Source of the DNA: Flagellimonas eckloniae
Lineage (GTDB): Bacteria; Bacteroidota; Bacteroidia; Flavobacteriales; Flavobacteriaceae
Direction of reading: 5' to 3'
DNA length: 64,000 bases
NCBI RefSeq assembly: GCF_001413955.1
Contig: NZ_LCTZ01000002.1
Coordinates: forward strand, 1,536,501 to 1,600,500
A program made the position numbers and the translations under genes. Below are positions 11,708-19,790 of this stretch, in pieces. The notes beneath the pieces are model-generated. The model saw only the letters and a list, made by a program, of their open reading frames with translations. It did not search any database and was not told the origin of the DNA. Within the stretch, counting starts at the first letter, position 1. Every line of letters begins with the position of its first letter.

Positions 11708-13105
11708 TTATTCCTTTATCCAGTTGTTAGCAAAATCACACTCCCTGTTTTCTGAATTTACATGAATATATGTATCATCGATGTGATCGTCCATCCATTC
11801 CTTTATGGTTTTGAACTGTTTTTCCCTTAGCGCAAGTTCCTGGATTTTTAGGTAATCTTGGGCAAAATCGGCTTTGTGTTCATCATACCGATTGGAGATT
11901 TTCATAATCTTAAATTTAGGAGCTCCTCCTCTTGGATCATCTTCCTTAATAGGTCTGGAAATTTCCTCATCTTTCAAATTCCTTACCTGGTTATAAAGTG
12001 TTGGGTCCATTTTGGTCAACTCAAATCGAGAATCAAAGTTAATCGGGTTGCGAAGTAATCCGCCATCAAACTTCGTTTCTTTTTCATCGGAAAAATTCAA
12101 TGCCGCCTGGGCAAACGTGTACTTACCTTCCAAAAGGTGCTTACGAATAGTGTCTAATTCCCTCACAGCCTTGTCCATTGTACTTTGAGGTATTTCAGGG
12201 GCTATCAAAATATGACGTAAATCCACTTCTTGACCTCTAATTTTTTCAACATAAATAATATGATATCCAAAATCGGTCTCAAAAGGTTCTGAAATTTCTC
12301 CTTCCTGTAAACTAAAGGCCACATCTTTAAATTCCTTTACAAAAGGGGTTTCCCTTGTCATACTATAAAACCCTCCTTTTGATTTAGATCCTGGGTCCTG
12401 TGAGTAAAGAATCGCCTTAACATTAAAACTAGCATCGTTTTCCAAAACATCCTGCTTTATCTGTTTTAACCGATCTATCACTTTTTGTTTTTCTTCTTGT
12501 GGAGCCTTAGGCTCTTTTATAATCTGAGCAATTTCCAGCTCTGCACCAAAAACGGGTCTCTCTTCTTCTGGAATCTTATTGAAAAATTGTCGAACTTCTT
12601 CAGGAGTAACCTGTATTTCCTCAACAATGTTCCCTTGCATTTTTTCTGAAAGCATGCGCAACTTGTTGATTTCAAAAAGCTCTGTTCTAAAACTCTCAAC
12701 GTCCTGCTTTTTATAAAATTTCAACACTTTCTCCATTGAACCAACTTGGGAAACTAGTTGTTGTATTTGACGATCACTTTGTGAATTCACTTGGTCATCA
12801 GATACCAACAAACTATCCTGAACCGCCTGGTGTGCATAAAGACGATCTTCCATCAACTTGCCCAAAAGACTGCACCTTGTGATATCTTCTGTTGAGGCGC
12901 CTTGACTTCTTAAATCTATCAGTGTCTTTTCAATATCCGACTCCAGGATTACATAATCACCGATTACGGCAGCTATACCATCCAGTTTAACCTTTTTAGT
13001 TGTGTTTGTGGAATCGTTTTTGGTCAGTGCTGCCTCATCAACATCTTGTGCTTGTATAAAACCAAATGCCACAAAAAATACCAAGGTCAATATTTTGCTA
13101 TTCAT
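11708..13105 (-). CDS. Periplasmic SurA-like peptidyl-prolyl isomerase
   Basis: A secreted chaperone/isomerase for outer-membrane proteins. I prefer the ATG at 13105 (465 aa), because it starts directly with a signal peptide (MNSKILTLVFFVAFGFIQAQ); longer frames add a charged stretch overlapping the upstream gene. A SurA-type N-terminal helical domain (about 40-160) is followed by two parvulin domains. The first contains SQDPGSKSKGGFYS and EGEISEPFETDFGYHIIYVE, and the second contains LRHILIAPE and FDGGLLRNPI. It overlaps the end of the preceding lipoprotein gene by eight bases and is four bases from moxR, so the three form an operon. The gene could be called surA, but paralogues are common in this phylum. 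Confidence 0.88.
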   Translation of the reverse strand: MNSKILTLVFFVAFGFIQAQDVDEAALTKNDSTNTTKKVKLDGIAAVIGDYVILESDIEKTLIDLRSQGASTEDITRCSLLGKLMEDRLYAHQAVQDSLLVSDDQVNSQSDRQIQQLVSQVGSMEKVLKFYKKQDVESFRTELFEINKLRMLSEKMQGNIVEEIQVTPEEVRQFFNKIPEEERPVFGAELEIAQIIKEPKAPQEEKQKVIDRLKQIKQDVLENDASFNVKAILYSQDPGSKSKGGFYSMTRETPFVKEFKDVAFSLQEGEISEPFETDFGYHIIYVEKIRGQEVDLRHILIAPEIPQSTMDKAVRELDTIRKHLLEGKYTFAQAALNFSDEKETKFDGGLLRNPINFDSRFELTKMDPTLYNQVRNLKDEEISRPIKEDDPRGGAPKFKIMKISNRYDEHKADFAQDYLKIQELALREKQFKTIKEWMDDHIDDTYIHVNSENRECDFANNWIKE

Positions 13106-13976
13106 CTTTTCCATATACTTCAAATTCATTCTTCTGTATTGCTTCGTCAATTATTTCAGTTTCCAGTTTTCTGATATGATTCAATCTTCTCCTATTTAAG
13201 ATAAGCTGTCGAATATCAGGCGAAATATAATCAAACGGGGCGGTGCTGTTAATTTCCAACACATCGGTCACCATTCCCAAATATACCCCTATGGAATCCT
13301 GTAATTCAAAAAATTGTGATTTTTTTAAGTACTTTTCCTCATTGAGAGGTGTAAGCGGTGGTATTTCTTCCATGACCCTAGTAACGCTTACCCAAATGGA
13401 ATCATTGAAATGGATTTTTTTAAATTGAACCGCTATGGAATCCAGATAACTTTTATCGGTCTCTTCCCAGCCTTTTATTTTTTCTATTACCTGATTTTTA
13501 TCCAAGAATTGGCCGGGGAGTCCAACAAATCTCAACTGGACCAATTTCTCGTTTAACTTGAAATTTTCCTTTTCCTTCTCGTAATACTCTCTTAATTGGG
13601 AAGTGGTTATCGCCGTATCCTGGGATTGAAGCACCAATGCTTCAACATAGGCCCTGGTGTATAGATCCGAACGATAATCATCAACCAAAAGATCATACTC
13701 CTTTAATTTTTCCTCAGGTAAATTGATTTTGGATTTGGACAACAACAGCTGTTTTGATGCCCAGTTATTAATGTAATTGGTAACAAAGAGGATACTATCC
13801 TGCTCAGACATATCGTTAGTAATAAAAGAAGCTATATCCTCCTTGTACAGAAAAGTTTCGCCAACTCTTGCCAAAGGTTCCTTCTCTGTTTTCTCCTTGA
13901 ACAATGAATCACAGGAAGAAAAAACAAAAAGTCCGAGTACTGGTATTAGAAATATCTTTTTTTGTAAAAAAAGCAT
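13098..13976 (-). CDS. Lipoprotein, SurA/parvulin-related folding factor
   Basis: A probable outer-membrane lipoprotein of 292 residues. The start at 13976 gives a clean lipoprotein signal (hydrophobic stretch ending FSSC, with Cys at residue 22). An in-frame extension to 14054 would run through a strong promoter match, so I reject it. The body is helical and charged (YINNWASKQLLLSKSKI, REYYEKEKENFKLNEKLVQLRF), the pattern of SurA N-terminal chaperone domains. A parvulin catalytic core is not obvious. It begins an operon with the SurA-like and MoxR genes. It may assist outer-membrane protein assembly, but the client is not known. Confidence 0.75.
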   Translation of the reverse strand: MLFLQKKIFLIPVLGLFVFSSCDSLFKEKTEKEPLARVGETFLYKEDIASFITNDMSEQDSILFVTNYINNWASKQLLLSKSKINLPEEKLKEYDLLVDDYRSDLYTRAYVEALVLQSQDTAITTSQLREYYEKEKENFKLNEKLVQLRFVGLPGQFLDKNQVIEKIKGWEETDKSYLDSIAVQFKKIHFNDSIWVSVTRVMEEIPPLTPLNEEKYLKKSQFFELQDSIGVYLGMVTDVLEINSTAPFDYISPDIRQLILNRRRLNHIRKLETEIIDEAIQKNEFEVYGKDE

Positions 13977-13980
13977 TCCG

Positions 13981-14010
13981 CAAAAGTAACAATTACTTAA
14001 AGCCAAACAA
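13981..14010 (-). promoter_or_regulatory. Consensus promoter for the parvulin/MoxR operon
   Basis: On the minus strand TTG (14010-14008), 19 bases, then TACTTTTG (13988-13981) match the Bacteroidota -33/-7 consensus fully. The last base of the box is five bases from the ATG at 13976, so the mRNA should start at or within a few bases of the start codon. Confidence 0.7.
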
Positions 14011-14092
14011 GAAGGTTTTGTTCTCATTAACAGATTTTTAGTAGACTGTTTCAAATCATATAATTTCTTACATTAGTGCAAAACCAATCAAA

Positions 14093-14545
14093 ATGAAGTA
14101 TACCGTTGAAATAACCATCGATCTGCCTCGAAATGAATTCTTAAAAATATTGGACAATCCAGAAAATATGAAACACTGGCAAAGAGGTTTAGTTAGTTAT
14201 GAACTGTTATCCAATCAACCCACCAAGGAAGGTGCTCAAATGAATTTAAAATATAAAATGGGTAAGCGTGAATTGGAAATGGTAGAAACTATCATAAAAA
14301 GAAATCTTCCCGAAGAACTTCACACCACATACGACACCAAAGGTGTGCATAACATCCAAAAAAATTATTTTAAGGAAGTTGAAGGGAAAACCAAATGGAT
14401 TTCTGAAAGTGAGTTCCAGTTTTCTGGATTTGGAATGAAACTAATGGGATTTTTAATGCCCGGCGCCTTTAAAAAACAGTCCATTAAATATTTAGAGGAT
14501 TTTAAAGCATATGCGGAACATAACACATCAGTTTTAAGTTTATAG
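14093..14545 (+). CDS. SRPBCC-fold (START-like) protein
   Basis: The 150-residue protein has the layout of the SRPBCC/polyketide-cyclase-like superfamily: an initial strand (KYTVEITIDLP), a helix after it with the NPENMKHWQRGL turn, several amphipathic strands, and a long C-terminal helix (FKKQSIKYLEDFKAYAEH). Such proteins form a deep hydrophobic pocket for lipids or other small ligands. No signal peptide is seen, so it should be cytoplasmic. It is followed after four bases by a small unknown gene and then a lipoprotein hydrolase, probably one transcript. The ligand is unknown. Confidence 0.75.
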   Translation: MKYTVEITIDLPRNEFLKILDNPENMKHWQRGLVSYELLSNQPTKEGAQMNLKYKMGKRELEMVETIIKRNLPEELHTTYDTKGVHNIQKNYFKEVEGKTKWISESEFQFSGFGMKLMGFLMPGAFKKQSIKYLEDFKAYAEHNTSVLSL

Positions 14546-14549
14546 TGCA

Positions 14550-14807
14550 ATGGAGAAAATATTAGATAGAAAAATTAAGTTGATTTGGGATTTTCGAGGA
14601 CCCAGTGCAGCTAGCACCGCAGAACATTATGCAAAACACCTGGCAGAATTTGTAATTATTGAGGAATTGAAGTTTGACATAGCTGGTTTTCAATATATAA
14701 CCGACATGCATAGTATTGCCTATTTGGTTGTAGCAGAATTTGAGGTGAAAGAAGTTAGAGAAATACTGAAACCACAAAGAGGACAAGTATACTTGGATGA
14801 ACAATAA
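14550..14807 (+). CDS. Conserved small protein of unknown function (85 aa)
   Basis: I do not recognise this protein. It has no signal peptide or membrane segment. It begins with basic and aromatic residues (MEKILDRKIKLIWDFRGP), contains a His-rich helix (AEHYAKHLAEFV) and ends in a short strand-turn (GQVYLDEQ). The layout suggests a compact alpha/beta fold of the ferredoxin type. The position, four bases after an SRPBCC gene and nine bases before a lipoprotein hydrolase, makes it a credible real gene. Function is open. Confidence 0.65.
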   Translation: MEKILDRKIKLIWDFRGPSAASTAEHYAKHLAEFVIIEELKFDIAGFQYITDMHSIAYLVVAEFEVKEVREILKPQRGQVYLDEQ

Positions 14808-14816
14808 AATGAGTTT

Positions 14817-15953
14817 ATGTTAAAACGATTACTCTTCTTTCTGGTATTTGGACCATTAGTTCTTTCCTGCAACAAAGAAATAAATGGAAACCCTTTGGAA
14901 AGGGTATTGGCTTCGGATAGTCCGTTGATAAAAACCGTAATGGACAGTTTAGAGCAATATGAAGTTCAGATACGATATACCCAGATTGATAGAGTAAATG
15001 ACAGTGTTCTTTTTACAGATTATGATTTTCAAGTAAGCAAAAGCAACTATTTCTACCCGGCCAGTACAGTAAAGTTTCCAGCAGCCGTGGCCACCTTGGA
15101 AAAATTAAACGAAGTAGATTCACTTTCCATGAATACCACATTTTATGTTGAAGGAGATTCCATTGAAACTACTTTCGCTAAAGCGGTTTCTGAAATCTTT
15201 GCTGTTTCGGATAATGCTGCAAACAATAGATTGATTGAGTTTTTAGGACAAGATGAACTTAATAAACGTATAGTTGCTAAAACAGAAGGTCCCATTCGTA
15301 TTGCCCACCGTCTTTCAACCTCAAATGCGGACGACCCAACTACAAAACCATTGGTAATCTACTTAAATGATTCTACCACGGCAACCAGTACAGTTTCCAT
15401 AAACACATATCCCAAACCTTTAAAATTGAATAAGATTGAGAAGGGTACAGGTTTTTATGCCGATGGGTCTCAACTGGTAGGGGCATTTGATTTCTCCTTA
15501 AAAAACTATTATCCTATTGAAACACAACATAATTTACTTAAGCGAATTATTTTCCCCGAAGTTTTTCCAACAAACAAAAGATTTAACCTGAATAATGCCC
15601 AACATGAGTTCCTCAAAAAAGCAATGCATACACTTCCAAAGGATTTAGGATATGACAAGGAGGAGTATTATGATAGCTATGTAAAATTTCTTGTTTTTGG
15701 TGATAGTCAAGAACCAATTCTTGACCATATTAAAATCTATAATAAAGTTGGATACGCCTATGGCACATTAACGGATTGTGCCTACATTCAAGATACCAAG
15801 AACAACGTAGATTTTATGGTTACCGCTACTATTTTGGTCAACAGTGATGGAATTTTCAATGACAATGTTTATGAGTATGATGAGATTGGAATACCATTTT
15901 TAGCACAATTGGGAAGGGAAATTTACAAATTAGAGCTAAACAGGGACAGATAG
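14817..15953 (+). CDS. Lipoprotein serine hydrolase, class A beta-lactamase-like
   Basis: A 378-residue periplasm-facing lipoprotein: the hydrophobic start ends in VLSC (Cys18). The penicillin-interacting fold is shown by the nucleophile tetrad S-T-V-K in YPASTVKFPAA, the S-D-N motif in AVSDNAANNRL, and a KVG-type third motif in IYNKVGYAYG. These are the three active-site elements of the beta-lactamase/transpeptidase family (Beta-lactamase2 type). It may cleave peptidoglycan-related or other amide/ester substrates. Antibiotic hydrolysis cannot be inferred, and the length exceeds that of secreted class A enzymes. It is probably cotranscribed with the two small genes upstream. Confidence 0.82.
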   Translation: MLKRLLFFLVFGPLVLSCNKEINGNPLERVLASDSPLIKTVMDSLEQYEVQIRYTQIDRVNDSVLFTDYDFQVSKSNYFYPASTVKFPAAVATLEKLNEVDSLSMNTTFYVEGDSIETTFAKAVSEIFAVSDNAANNRLIEFLGQDELNKRIVAKTEGPIRIAHRLSTSNADDPTTKPLVIYLNDSTTATSTVSINTYPKPLKLNKIEKGTGFYADGSQLVGAFDFSLKNYYPIETQHNLLKRIIFPEVFPTNKRFNLNNAQHEFLKKAMHTLPKDLGYDKEEYYDSYVKFLVFGDSQEPILDHIKIYNKVGYAYGTLTDCAYIQDTKNNVDFMVTATILVNSDGIFNDNVYEYDEIGIPFLAQLGREIYKLELNRDR

Positions 15954-15976
15954 TTCCCCTCAAAATAATAATTATC

Positions 15977-16006
15977 TTAATTTGTAGTTATAATCTTACA
16001 AATTAA
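15977..16006. promoter_or_regulatory. Perfect 10-bp inverted repeat in front of the BLUF gene
   Basis: TTAATTTGTA (15977-15986) and TACAAATTAA (15997-16006) are exact inverted copies separated by ten bases. The repeat ends five bases before the BLUF ATG. It could be an operator for a dimeric regulator or a hairpin over the translation start. The left arm also resembles a -7 box with one mismatch. Confidence 0.5.
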
Positions 16007-16011
16007 ATTCA

Positions 16012-16446
16012 ATGAAATGCGTTTTATACATTAGCAAAGCTCTTAAATCGTTTAGAACAGATGATTTAAAACATCTTTCCACAACCTCTACAATCAATAA
16101 TCAAAAAAAAGGAATAAGCGGTTATTTGTATTTCGAAAACAATTGTTTTCTACAATACATGGAGGGTGAAGCTAATATCATAGATGAAATGGTTGATAAA
16201 ATTTCCCATGACGAAAGACATGAACTTTTAGCATTGATTGAAAAAAAAGATTTGACCAAAAGACGCTTTCCAGATTGGGGCATGAAAAATATTGCCGAAT
16301 TGATGTTCAATAATAGTACTATTGAAACCACGATTATACAAACAATGTCAATTTTTGGGGAAAATCACTTGAACATATCCAAGAATACCCAAGATGAGCT
16401 TTTTAAACTAATGGATGACCTTGCTAAGGTTTCCCAAAAAGCATAA
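16012..16446 (+). CDS. BLUF-domain blue-light sensor
   Basis: A stand-alone flavin photoreceptor of 144 residues. All hallmark BLUF residues are present with the spacing of short PixD-type proteins: Y6 (flavin-tuning Tyr), N30 (isoalloxazine contact), Q48 in NNCFLQYMEGE (the Gln that rotates on excitation), and W89/M91 in FPDWGM. GISGYLYF and the HDERH segment are further family marks. The 50 residues after the domain are helical and may mediate oligomerisation, but no output domain (EAL or cyclase) is fused. The partner is therefore unknown. It stands alone, with the inverted repeat just upstream. Its presence 10 kb from a B12 photoreceptor suggests a light-aware lifestyle. Confidence 0.92.
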   Translation: MKCVLYISKALKSFRTDDLKHLSTTSTINNQKKGISGYLYFENNCFLQYMEGEANIIDEMVDKISHDERHELLALIEKKDLTKRRFPDWGMKNIAELMFNNSTIETTIIQTMSIFGENHLNISKNTQDELFKLMDDLAKVSQKA

Positions 16447-16537
16447 CTCCATATTTAATCTCTCATAGTCCATTTTCTTATGTGACTTTGTTCCCCTATC
16501 TGTTTCTAATACATATACTAACTAAATTAGAAAGATT

Positions 16538-17230
16538 ATGAAAAAATTGATTGCCGAGTTTATCGGTACACTTTGGCTTGTTTTAGGTGGATGTGGAAGT
16601 GCTGTTTTGGCAGCTGCCTTTCCCGAATTGGGTATTGGATTTGTAGGTGTTGCCCTTGCTTTTGGGCTCACCGTTATAACCATGGCCTATGCCATTGGGC
16701 ATATTTCTGGCTGCCACCTTAACCCAGCAGTTTCCATTGGTTTGGCAATTGGCGGACGTTTTGACAAAAAGGACCTCCTTCCCTACATTATTGCCCAAGT
16801 AATGGGGGCTATTGCCGGAGCGGGGATTTTATATACTATTGCAAGCGGTAAAGTTGGTTTTGAAGCTGGTGGGTTTGCAGCAAATGGTTTTGGCGAACAT
16901 TCTCCCGGAGGGTATGATATGATTTCAGCTTTCATAACCGAAGTTGCAATGACCTTTATGTTCTTGATAATAATTTTAGGAGCAACACATTCAAAAGCTC
17001 CAAAAGGGATGGCAGGTTTGGCCATTGGTCTAGGATTGACCCTTATCCACTTAATAAGCATTCCAGTAACCAATACGTCCGTAAACCCTGCACGTAGTAC
17101 CAGTCAAGCCTTATTTGCAGACGGTTCATGGGCAATTCCCCAATTATGGCTTTTTTGGATAGCACCTATTCTGGGCGCTATTATAGCAGGTGTGGTTTAC
17201 AAATACTTATCACCTGAATCAAACGATTAG
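16538..17230 (+). CDS. aqpZ: Aquaporin Z-like water channel
   Basis: A six-helix inner-membrane channel of 230 residues with both NPA motifs: N62-P-A in [11 protein letters not shown] and N183-P-A in [10 protein letters not shown]. The aromatic/arginine filter residues F42, H171, T180 and R186 correspond to those of orthodox water channels (F, H, T, R), so it should pass water and exclude glycerol. The [20 protein letters not shown] block is also AqpZ-like. It is monocistronic, flanked by the BLUF gene upstream on the same strand and converging on rimO. A hairpin at its end probably terminates it. Confidence 0.95.
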   Translation: MKKLIAEFIGTLWLVLGGCGSAVLAAAFPELGIGFVGVALAFGLTVITMAYAIGHISGCHLNPAVSIGLAIGGRFDKKDLLPYIIAQVMGAIAGAGILYTIASGKVGFEAGGFAANGFGEHSPGGYDMISAFITEVAMTFMFLIIILGATHSKAPKGMAGLAIGLGLTLIHLISIPVTNTSVNPARSTSQALFADGSWAIPQLWLFWIAPILGAIIAGVVYKYLSPESND

Positions 17231-17242
17231 AATTAATTGATT

Positions 17243-17270
17243 AAATCCCGAGCTAAATACTCGGGGTTTG
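17243..17270 (+). terminator. Hairpin at the aqpZ/rimO convergent junction
   Basis: CCCGAG (17247-17252) pairs with CTCGGG (17260-17265), with weaker flanking AAT/GTT pairs, followed by GTTTGTTTTG. It lies 13 bases after the aqpZ stop and overlaps the end of rimO. Confidence 0.5.
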
Positions 17271-18572
17271 TTTTGCAGGTTTTCCGTACAGATCAAAATC
17301 TGAAGCTTCCGTGATTTCAATATTAACAAAATCTCCAGTTTTCACATAGTATTTGGTAGCATCAATCAATACTTCATTATCCACATCTGGAGAATCAAAT
17401 TCAGTTCTGCCAACAAAGTAATTCCCTTCTTTTCGGTCAATTATACATCGAAATGTTTTACCAATCCTTCCTTGGTTCAATTCCCAAGAAATTTGTGACT
17501 GTACCTCCATAATTTCATTGGCGCGTTGTTGCTTTACCTCTTCGGGAACATCATCTATAAGTGTATAGGCATGTGTGTTTTCTTCATGACTATACGTAAA
17601 GCAACCCAGACGTTCAAAACGCATTTCTGCAACCCAATCTTTCAAGGTTTGGAAATCTTCCTCGGTTTCACCGGGATATCCCACAATCAAGGTGGTTCGT
17701 ATGGTCATTTGCGGAACAGCAGCTCTAAAATCTTTGAGCAATTTGGTAGTTTTTGCTTTGGTGGTTCCACGACGCATACTTTTTAAAATGGGGTCCGCTA
17801 TATGCTGTAAAGGAATATCAATATAATTACAGATTTTAGGCTCCTTCCTCATCACTTCCAGAACATCCATTGGAAACCCGGTTGGGAAAGCATAGTGCAA
17901 TCGAATCCACTCAATACCGTCAACTGCTACCAAGGCTTCAAGCAGTTGTGCCAAATTTCTTTTTTTATACAGATCCAGACCATAGTAGGTCAAGTCTTGA
18001 GCAATCAAAATCAGTTCTTTAACCCCATTTGCAGCCAACTTTTCAGACTCTGAAACCAATTCCTCGATAGGCTTGCTTCTATGCTTTCCCCGCATTATTG
18101 GAATGGCGCAGAAAGAACACGGTCTATCACAACCTTCAGCAATCTTTAAATATGCATAATTTTTTGGGGTTGTAGTTAAGCGTTCCCCGATTAACTCATG
18201 TTTGTAATCAGCACCCAATGCTTTTAATAAATTAGGTAGGTCACTGGTCCCAAAATACTCATCCACATTTGGAATTTCCTTTTCTAAATCCGGTTTATAA
18301 CGTTCACTCAAGCACCCGGTAACAAAAACCTTGTCCACATCACCCGCCTCTTTCTTTTGAACATATTCCAATATGGTATTTACGCTCTCCTCTTTGGCAT
18401 TGGCAATAAATCCACAAGTGTTAATCACCACCACATTACCTTCCCCTTCATGTACTACCTCCTTCTTGTTGGCACGCAATTGGCCCATGAGTACTTCAGA
18501 ATCGTAAACATTCTTGCTACATCCTAAAGTTACTACGTTGATTTTGTTCTTCTTAAGCGATTTTGTCCGCAT
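17253..18572 (-). CDS. rimO: Ribosomal protein S12 methylthiotransferase
   Basis: A radical-SAM enzyme that adds a methylthio group to the conserved Asp of ribosomal protein S12. I use the ATG at 18572 (439 aa), since a TATTTTTG promoter box falls inside the longer frame. The N-terminal MTTase domain has its three cluster cysteines in TLGCSKN, VINTCGF and VTGCLSERY. The radical-SAM motif CxxxCxxC is in EGCDRPCSFCAIPIMRG, and the C-terminus is a TRAM domain. The LGCSKN-VYDSEVLMGQL opening and overall length fit RimO rather than MiaB. It is transcribed alone, convergent with aqpZ. Confidence 0.95.
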   Translation of the reverse strand: MRTKSLKKNKINVVTLGCSKNVYDSEVLMGQLRANKKEVVHEGEGNVVVINTCGFIANAKEESVNTILEYVQKKEAGDVDKVFVTGCLSERYKPDLEKEIPNVDEYFGTSDLPNLLKALGADYKHELIGERLTTTPKNYAYLKIAEGCDRPCSFCAIPIMRGKHRSKPIEELVSESEKLAANGVKELILIAQDLTYYGLDLYKKRNLAQLLEALVAVDGIEWIRLHYAFPTGFPMDVLEVMRKEPKICNYIDIPLQHIADPILKSMRRGTTKAKTTKLLKDFRAAVPQMTIRTTLIVGYPGETEEDFQTLKDWVAEMRFERLGCFTYSHEENTHAYTLIDDVPEEVKQQRANEIMEVQSQISWELNQGRIGKTFRCIIDRKEGNYFVGRTEFDSPDVDNEVLIDATKYYVKTGDFVNIEITEASDFDLYGKPAKQTPSI

Positions 18573-18591
18573 ATGTTCAATAAATAGTGTG

Positions 18592-18599
18592 CAAAAATA
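18592..18599 (-). promoter_or_regulatory. Putative -7 box for rimO
   Basis: The minus strand reads TATTTTTG, a match to TAnnTTTG, 20 bases before the chosen ATG at 18572. No clear -33 TTG is found. Confidence 0.4.
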
Positions 18600-18698
18600 C
18601 AACAAGACCCAGCATTACATCGATTTGCATGAATATTTTTCCAAATCCGGCGTTAAACTATTACACATACCCACAGTCTAATGCTAAAATCCCGAATC

Positions 18699-19790
18699 AT
18701 GAAAAGCTCAATTTTCGCCGTTTTTCTTTTTAGTTTTTTGTTCTGGAACTGCTCTGATTCAGGAGACGGAAATGGAGAAATCATTGATGACCCCATTATT
18801 GGAGATCTTTACTTCCCTCCTTCCCAATCCGTAGAATGGGAAACATTCTCTATTGAAGAATTGGAATGGAACGCAAGTGCGGAACAAGACCTTTTTGATT
18901 TTTTGGATGAAAAGGACACCAAAGCGTTTATCATTTTAAAGGATGGCAAAATGGTTGTGGAATGGTATTTTGATGACCACACCCAAAATACGAGCTGGTA
19001 TTGGGCATCCGCAGGAAAAACCTTGACCGCATTTACTGTAGGTTTGGCTCAAGAAGATGGCATTTTGGATATCGACGATAAAACTTCGGACTATTTGGGT
19101 GAAGGCTGGACAGATACCCCATTGGAAAAAGAAAACTTGATTACCATTTGGCATCAATTGACCATGACAAGCGGTATGGATGATGTGCAATTTGATTGTG
19201 TTACATCCGATTGCCTTACCTATATTGCTGATGCCGGCACACGTTGGGCATACCATAATGGCCCCTATACCCTTCTGCAAAGTGTTGTTTCCAGTGCTTC
19301 CGGAATGGAATGGAAAGATTACTTTAATGCAGAACTACGGGATAAAATTGGAATGGACGGGTTTTGGTTGACCACAAACGGCTCCAATAATGTTTTCTTT
19401 AGTACTGCCCGCAGTATGGCTCGCTTTGGATTGCTAAATTTAAATAACGGAAAATGGGATGAGGAAACTATTTTAGGGGATGCAGACTATCTGTCAGAGA
19501 TGAAAAATACCTCCCAAAATCTCAATCAATCCTATGGATACCTCTGGTGGCTAAATGGAAAGGGAAGTTATAGGGCACCATCTTTACAAATAGAGTTCCA
19601 AGGTGAACTGATTCCCAATGCACCCTCCGACACTTATGCCGGACTTGGCAAGAATGACCAAAAACTATTCATTGTTCCAAGCCAAGGTTTAGTCATTGCC
19701 CGAATGGGGGAAGATGCTGGTGAAGGTCTATTGGGGCCTTCAAGTTTTGACAATGAACTTTGGGAAAAGTTGAATGCATTTATTCAGTAG
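18699..19790 (+). CDS. Lipoprotein serine hydrolase, class C beta-lactamase-like
   Basis: A 363-residue secreted hydrolase of the class C beta-lactamase/DD-peptidase/esterase family. The ATG at 18699 begins a lipoprotein signal ending FWNC. The active-site S-x-x-K is in WASAGKTLTAF, the Y-x-N element is Y-H-N in RWAYHNGPYTLL, and HQLTMTSGMDD is the usual block between them. The third motif is probably LIPNAPSDTYAGLGKND, where family members have H/K-T-G. It is outer-membrane or periplasmic. It converges on the DUF2911 gene with a seven-base overlap. The natural substrate is unknown. Confidence 0.85.
   Translation: MKSSIFAVFLFSFLFWNCSDSGDGNGEIIDDPIIGDLYFPPSQSVEWETFSIEELEWNASAEQDLFDFLDEKDTKAFIILKDGKMVVEWYFDDHTQNTSWYWASAGKTLTAFTVGLAQEDGILDIDDKTSDYLGEGWTDTPLEKENLITIWHQLTMTSGMDDVQFDCVTSDCLTYIADAGTRWAYHNGPYTLLQSVVSSASGMEWKDYFNAELRDKIGMDGFWLTTNGSNNVFFSTARSMARFGLLNLNNGKWDEETILGDADYLSEMKNTSQNLNQSYGYLWWLNGKGSYRAPSLQIEFQGELIPNAPSDTYAGLGKNDQKLFIVPSQGLVIARMGEDAGEGLLGPSSFDNELWEKLNAFIQ

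Noticed and set aside
13977..14054. 26-codon extension of the parvulin lipoprotein
   Set aside because: It overlaps a full consensus promoter and would bury the lipoprotein signal.
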